A DNA stretch of 64,000 nucleotides from Heterobilharzia americana (lineage: Eukaryota; Platyhelminthes; Trematoda; Strigeidida; Schistosomatidae): assembly GCA_944470555.2 (NCBI GenBank), contig OX104129.1, forward strand, positions 50,377,998 through 50,441,997. Reading direction: 5' to 3'. Of the stretch, positions 58,401 to 64,000 are shown piece after piece; the first letter of the stretch is position 1, and each line of letters opens with the position of its first letter. The notes beneath the pieces are model-generated. The model did no database searches. It saw only the letters and a program-made list of their open reading frames with translations, and was not told where the DNA came from. A program made the translations under genes and the position numbers.

Positions 58401-59545
58401 ACTACTGGTACCTAGACTCAAGGGAGACTAACAGCAATGACATAAGTATACAATGCCGAAAACTAAACGCAATAGTTAAGTTAAAATCTAATTTCTTAGA
58501 AAAAAAATGACCAAGAGTGAACAGGAAGCGGAGTGCGACACGATATGCTACAGTGAACTTATTAGATACTCAAATGTAACCTACTTTTCTTCACAACCTA
58601 ACCGATCTCACGACTTAACACCTATTTCCTAAAAATCGCCCCTTAAAGTAATCTCTCCACTCCGAAAAGATAAAAGAACTGTCTGTCGGTGCATTTTCAT
58701 AGCATGCAACTCTTTATTATTTGCCCTTTGTCATCAGTACTTACATCTAAGTACTCTGCACCAACATAGTTTCGGTAGACCCGATATGGTAATGCTCAAC
58801 AGGCAACACCATGATCATCCCCCTCGTGACCAGATAAAGGGTGGTGGTCCTAAGAACAAAAAAAACCACGAATTTCACCTAAATGTTTATAACTTCATCA
58901 TACGCTTGTACATAGGTATATAACAAGTTAATACCTGGTCAAATATCCTCTAATCTTTCTATTTCGTAGTGATATCTTCAGCTTCAGACTGACTTTCATT
59001 ACTGTCGTGCGCACCTTCATCTTCTTCCACCTAAGCTTACCTCTAAACAGTTGGTTCTGGACACTTCCTCAAGTAAGTTTAATAGTCAGTACAAACTCAC
59101 CCAGATGTATCATGGTCGATCTACTCCTGCGTATTTTTGTGCTCCTGTTACAAATTTCGCCTGCTGCTCGCTTTTGTTATTCACTTTTCAGATTTACTTA
59201 ACCAGTCCTGCATTCAAATGGAATCCTACAAATCGCATTCGTCAGCGGGAAATATTGGCACCGAAACCTGATGACGAACGCGCACACCCCAAGGTCATGA
59301 CTGTGATGCGGCCTCACCTTCAAGAATATTGGATGATTCAAACGATGACCGGATAATCTTCAAATTCGAACTGAGCCTGCTTCAACATGCCTCCTATATG
59401 CCATAAATCACAGCATCTAATGTATAGCATAACATTGTACATAATAGTCATCTCTCATTACCAAAGTGATCAAACCTGTAAACTGGTTTGTATTCATGTA
59501 ACCTTTGTTGCATGAAATATATTATTATTATTATTATTATTACAT
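58400..59545 (+). mobile_element. Probable 3' UTR of the CR1-like LINE
   Basis: Non-coding sequence following the LINE stop codon, ending in TTGCATGAAATAT followed by (ATT)n. CR1-clade elements typically end in short tandem repeats rather than poly-A. The length (about 1.1 kb) is long, and part may be another insertion. Confidence 0.4.
59518..59543. repeat. (ATT)n microsatellite
   Basis: About eight ATT units, a plausible LINE 3' terminus. Confidence 0.9.
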
Positions 59546-59549
59546 CTAT

Positions 59550-60985
59550 TGGGTAATTCCACCATATGCTGTGACATAGTGGCTAGTCGCTCTAGTCTCC
59601 CGGTAGTCAAGTAAAACACCTCACATCACCATCCCATTGGCCAAGGCTGGCTGTTAAATTTCGGGAATGTTTATCTGGCAGTGAACCAGCTTCACGACAA
59701 GAACCCCTTGTGAGGCTTGACATTTTGGATGGAGGGAATGGTAATTTAGGGAAGAACCAGCGTTATTATCTATCTACAAACACCTCCGCCGACTGTTCGA
59801 GAGAGTGAAAGAATATACCTTCAGATGCCATGCGCAATGTTGTAGTGTACAAAAACCTGTTGGAGCAAATGCTAACAATAATACCCATCAAAACAACGTA
59901 TCTTGGGAACGTCATGGGAATATCAGTCCGGCTGCACATAGTGGTCATCGGGTTATTCGACTATCCATTAACAGTCCGGTTGCTCCCCCAACATTGAAAC
60001 GAATTATTTTTGCACTTCAGCTAGATCACTTCCCTGGTAGACTTAAAGTTAGTTCTCGTAAGGAAGTTGTGATATGTGGAAGTGTTACAGTGTTTTATAT
60101 AGAATAGTACCAACTTGGGTGTTGGCAGACTTAGAAACAGCGCAGATTTCCGTCAGGCGACGCACATTCCACATGGCTGAGAGAAGGGACCCTCTCAATG
60201 TCCGGCTTTAGATATGAATAAAGCATTTCCCATAGATTCTATGCACTTTATATGCACAGGTGTTGTTCCCTGACCCCAAGGTTGGCGAGAAAAGGTGACG
60301 GGTGGAAGACAAGATTGCATGAAACACGGCAACATGCTGGGGGACTCACTGGAATCACCAAGAAGTCAGCTGGAATCTGCAATCAAACCGGACAACTGAG
60401 ATGCGGGCTGACGAGTATAGCAAGCTGAAAGGACTGTGGACTTCTGGTTTAGGCATCCAATAGAGCGAAAGTAGCCGCTTTCAAAGAAATCAGGAAAGAC
60501 CCAAATTAAGAAGTTCAGAGAACCAATGACGGAAAGATCCACACAAATTAGACACCATCAGTCGAACGAAGTGGGCCATCAACCTCTAAACTACGGAATT
60601 AGGCGCGGCTGAAGTGAAGGTTGCCGAGAAAGGACTAAACTTCAAAGTAGAAGTGGCTCACCAGAAACCTGAAGATGTTAGGCCCACCGCAGGAGTAACA
60701 TTAAGCCCAGTAAATGAGATAACTGCCCGCTAGGTGCGTGTACCATGTGCACCGACACTGGAACACCAAGCGGAAAGGAGGCAAAAATATTAGCCGAGGA
60801 AGCTTAGGAAATCATAAAAGTGTGGTAGTCACCAAATCTGGTGAAGGCAACCCGACAGTAGTTGCCTGAAAAGTTACTTGTGAAACACCAATGGGTATAC
60901 CGTAATGGAACCATGTGAGATGATTGAAAAATTACAGACACAGTTATCAGTAAGACCAGAAAGTCCACAGGTCATCTTATACGCC
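59550..60985. other. Unassigned stretch
   Basis: No recognised domain. The part from about 60.2 kb on is compositionally like the PLE relic that follows and could be its N-terminal region. Confidence 0.3.
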
Positions 60986-60989
60986 AACC

Positions 60990-62565
60990 GAAGTCATCTC
61001 TGGGTGAATCTCAGAGGTTTACTCTGAAGTCTGAAATTAATAATCCCAACAGAATGTATGGTAACATTAAGGTCCATAAGGTAGGTTATGTTATTAGCAA
61101 ATGGTTGACTTTAGAAAAACACCAGTAAAGGAGCTATCCAAATATTTAGCTACAATACCAATACCCCATTGGAAATTGCCCAGGGTTTAGGTCCACCACT
61201 CCTACTGAACTGAAACAGACCGAAAGTGCACAATTAGAACGAAAAGAAAATATGGTCGGCTTAGATGTGGCTAACCTCTGCACCAGTGTGCCGGCCAATA
61301 TGGCTCCTGAGACAGTCGAAAATGGACTCGCACCTGACCATGAACTCGGCAGCTGAATTAACGTTTATATTGAAGAAATTATGCTGCGAATAAAACCATG
61401 TTTGACTTCCGCAGTTTTTAAATTTCGAGACAAAATGTATGACCAAACAAGGGGAATAGTAATTGAATCCCGAATATCCCCTATGGTAGTGGACATATTT
61501 ATGGAAATTTGGGAAAAGCCAGCACTAGGAACATTCCAGCCCGCCACAAAGGCATGGTGACATGACGTGATATATCAACACTACATATTGGCTGTGCTGA
61601 AGTCTGAACACATTCAGTTTTTTTCTCACACATTAACTCTATGGCAGGTGCGATCCAATTCAGCTGTGAATCAAAAACTGAAGAGGGAGAGTCACCTACG
61701 TTGGATGGCAAAATTAATAGATGAGGTGGGAGCATAGAGACCAATGTTTATAGGAAACAGACACATTTGAATGGATGATCAACCTGTATCTGTCAAAGTG
61801 AGCTTCATAAGATGTCTGAGAAAGCGGTCTAGAAGCCTGACTAATAAGTTGGAAAGCCTTAGTGTGGAAATGAAGTACGTCACGTCCTGGCAAACGTCCT
61901 CCGGAATTCATTAAAAGGCTTACAAGGACTGATAAGAAGAGTAGTTATGCAAATGATGATCGTAGTATGCCTAGGAGGGATTTCAACTCTTCCATGGTGT
62001 TGTAGGAACAAGGTACACCGTAAATTTTGAGTAAAATTATTGACAGTGCGGAGATAAGAGTTGCATTTAAGCCTAAAAGCTCGTTCAGAGTGAAACTGGG
62101 CCAAAAGATCCAATACAGTTGATCAGGAAAAATAAACTAATCTATCAAATACTGTGAAATGACCCTGAGGTCAAGGACACGGGTAAAAGCGGTTGACCTG
62201 GGACAGACAGAATAGCGGAACATAAAAATTTAACGAGATTTGCAACGGTAGAACCGACCAAGGTGAGTAATTTAGAAAACAACTTGGCTATTGCTCTGCA
62301 TGAGCTGGCCCATAATAACGCCATAGGGTTGGATTGGGTGGCAAACTCAGTAAAGCAAAATTCATTATAGCTAGGTGGAATGAGAAACTGACGATAGAAT
62401 CGCTGTTCACTGAATTCACACCCGACAATTGCAACAGAGATGCCTCATCACATACTGAAAATGTGCAGTAAACTTTGCTGCCTTTAAATGACTGGACGGG
62501 CTACTATACCACACAAATGTAGTCTGAAAGTCGTATGATTACCCTGATGTGAATACGAACAATTA
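60990..62565 (+). mobile_element. Penelope-like element relic (RT + GIY-YIG endonuclease)
   Basis: Read across frames: NNPNRMYGNIKVHKVG (61.04 kb, the RxYGLPKxHK block), VGLDVANLCTSVPA (61.25 kb, RT motif A xSFDVxSLFTxVP), FKFRDKMYDQTRGIVIESRI (61.42 kb) followed by SPMVVDIFMEIWE (the AMGSPxSPxxANxxME block), VLKSEHIQFF (61.6 kb), INSMAGAIQFSCESKTEEGE then SPTLDGKINR and ETNVYRKQTHLNG (61.63-61.77 kb). Endonuclease: LIYQIL (62.14 kb), DRIAEHKNLTRF, LENNLAIALHELAHNNAIGL (62.27-62.33 kb). The YVDD box and first Cys pair are lost. It is the most complete PLE in the window by domain content, but it is riddled with stops. Confidence 0.85.
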
Positions 62566-62569
62566 TACC

Positions 62570-64000
62570 GTGCCAACAGTGAACTGTGCTCAACCACAAT
62601 AGCCACGCTTTCCCGTTTTACTGAGAGAGATAATGTTTGGATGGAGGCAATTGGTAGTCGTCAACAATTTCGAGGTAATAAACTGTTCCAGTGCAGTGTA
62701 CAATACGAATGGCTTAATGCACTTATGCACTGAAGCCCGAAGCAATAGCACTACCTGTTCCTTATTATGTTTTTTCTTCAAGTTTTACATGCATGGTTTG
62801 CCGAAGCTAGCGATGGAGAATAAAAGTCCAGCGGTTGGAAGGTACAAATGAGTTTCAGAAAGATTGAAGCGCGAAGTTAACTACAGAGCCTCAACACATA
62901 TAGGGGACTTAGTAGTAAATGTTGAGAGATATGACTGTTCTGTGAAAGGATTTAGAATGTTTGCCGTCCGAACAGATAGCTGTATTCTACTGTAAAACGT
63001 TTCGGGTACCGTAAGTGAAATAGTAAGTCCTGCGGAATTCGCCTTCCTGGCTTTTTAGAATCACGACTCATTTTTACTCCATGGCCCTAACTCCACTTCA
63101 TCCTCTTCTTGTATAATTTTAGTCATGAAGGAACTATGGCATAGTGCGTTTACTATGTTGCTCTCATCGTACACGCTCACGAAAAACTAAGCGCTGGGCC
63201 AGTAGCCAGGAATCCCTCATCGCAGCATGGGACGCAGTCAGCATCGTCTAAAATACACTTCCACTCAGACTTGCATGACGGTTTGCTGTATTCCTGCAAA
63301 ATAAGTATGTGCCTATTTTGTTCGTACATGTGGTGTTTCATTTTCTTTTCATAATAATGACCCCACTTCCTTGGATTAGTTTCTTATTCAGGAGCAGAAA
63401 AGGCATTCGACTGTAAAAGTGCCACACCAAAACAAAAGGGAAATGGCTCCCGATGCTTGGACGTATTACAAGCCACGAAAGCTCAAAAAAGGCCTTGTAT
63501 TCATCGAGACGAAGATTGCTGGACATACTCATTTCACACCTTGAGCAGATACAATAGGTCAGTGATGCCGATGCATTCTGTTGGGTACGTTGACTGCAGT
63601 ACAGAGGGATATTCGTTCACTGATTGCAGCAGACGTTAGTGGTCCTCCCGCTTCGTTGAATACAGGACCAGTAACAGGCCACAGAACAAAACGTAACCGC
63701 GTACGTTCCCTACGTACCATCTAAGGGGAACGGAAGTTGGGTGCTTCTGCCACAGGATTGGGTGCTATTGGATTCGTCGTTGCAGTGGCTAGAAAATCCA
63801 TCTGAGTTCAAGAAACCACTGGTGAGCTTTTCCCTTGTGAGGTCAGGGTATAAGAAAAGCGGTTCTTTCTCCGTGATCCATAGCTGTCTCGTCGAGCAGC
63901 AGTGAAAGTTATTGGTTTCAAGTACTATTTTCCTCTAGACGGCGGAAGCAATGCTTGTATATAAATCCTGGTTTTTCTTCATTGATGCGAAGAAAATACT
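62570..64000. other. Unassigned stretch to the window edge
   Basis: No domain or repeat was recognised. Short frames at 63338-63532 (-) and 63457-63639 (+) overlap and look like chance. Confidence 0.3.

Noticed and set aside
1..64000. CRISPR arrays, bacterial promoters, terminators or operons
   Set aside because: No regularly spaced direct repeats and no prokaryotic gene arrangement. The window is eukaryotic.

Overview
The window reads as nuclear DNA of a blood fluke (Schistosoma or a close trematode). The evidence is AT-rich DNA with long gene-poor stretches, a split metazoan gene, several families of non-LTR and Penelope-like retroelement relics, and many short tRNA-headed repeats that carry hammerhead ribozymes, the known arrangement of the schistosome Sm-alpha repeats. 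There is no operon structure, CRISPR array or bacterial-style gene packing.

One host gene is supported. It lies on the minus strand, with coding exons at 44369-44154, 34180-33915 and 31545-31114. The exons join in consistent phase and encode a protein resembling R3H domain-containing protein 4 (R3HDM4). A possible last exon is at 29330-29245. The first exon(s) and promoter were not located. The introns, one of about 10 kb, are filled with repeats.

The rest is mainly mobile-element debris. (i) RTE/SR2-like LINE: an old 3' end at 2.04-2.34 kb (-), plus three almost identical defective copies at 8.55-9.52 kb (+), 13.84-16.93 kb (-, endonuclease plus RT) and 26.08-27.74 kb (+). (ii) A second LINE family, called 'LINE-A' here, with an SPFLFNF-type RT: 0-1.1 (+), 22.7-23.2 (-), 31.86-32.28 (+), 42.36-42.72 (-) and 47.16-49.0 kb (-). 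(iii) CR1/Perere-like LINEs at 50.4-52.5 kb (-) and 57.7-59.5 kb (+). (iv) Five Penelope-like element (PLE) relics with RT and/or GIY-YIG endonuclease at 17.5-18.3 (-), 25.0-25.3 (+), 34.95-36.0 (+), 45.2-46.1 (+) and 61.0-62.6 kb (+).

Short repeats: twelve hammerhead-ribozyme-like motifs occur in two related subfamilies. Four are the classical Sm-alpha type and eight are a variant whose stems I and III covary between copies; most sit in tRNA-headed SINE/satellite units, some as tandem or inverted pairs. Two or three other tRNA-like SINE families are also present. Long stretches at about 2.4-6.3, 7.2-8.5, 9.5-11.0, 11.3-13.8, 18.4-20.1, 53.2-57.6 and 62.6-64 kb hold nothing I can assign.
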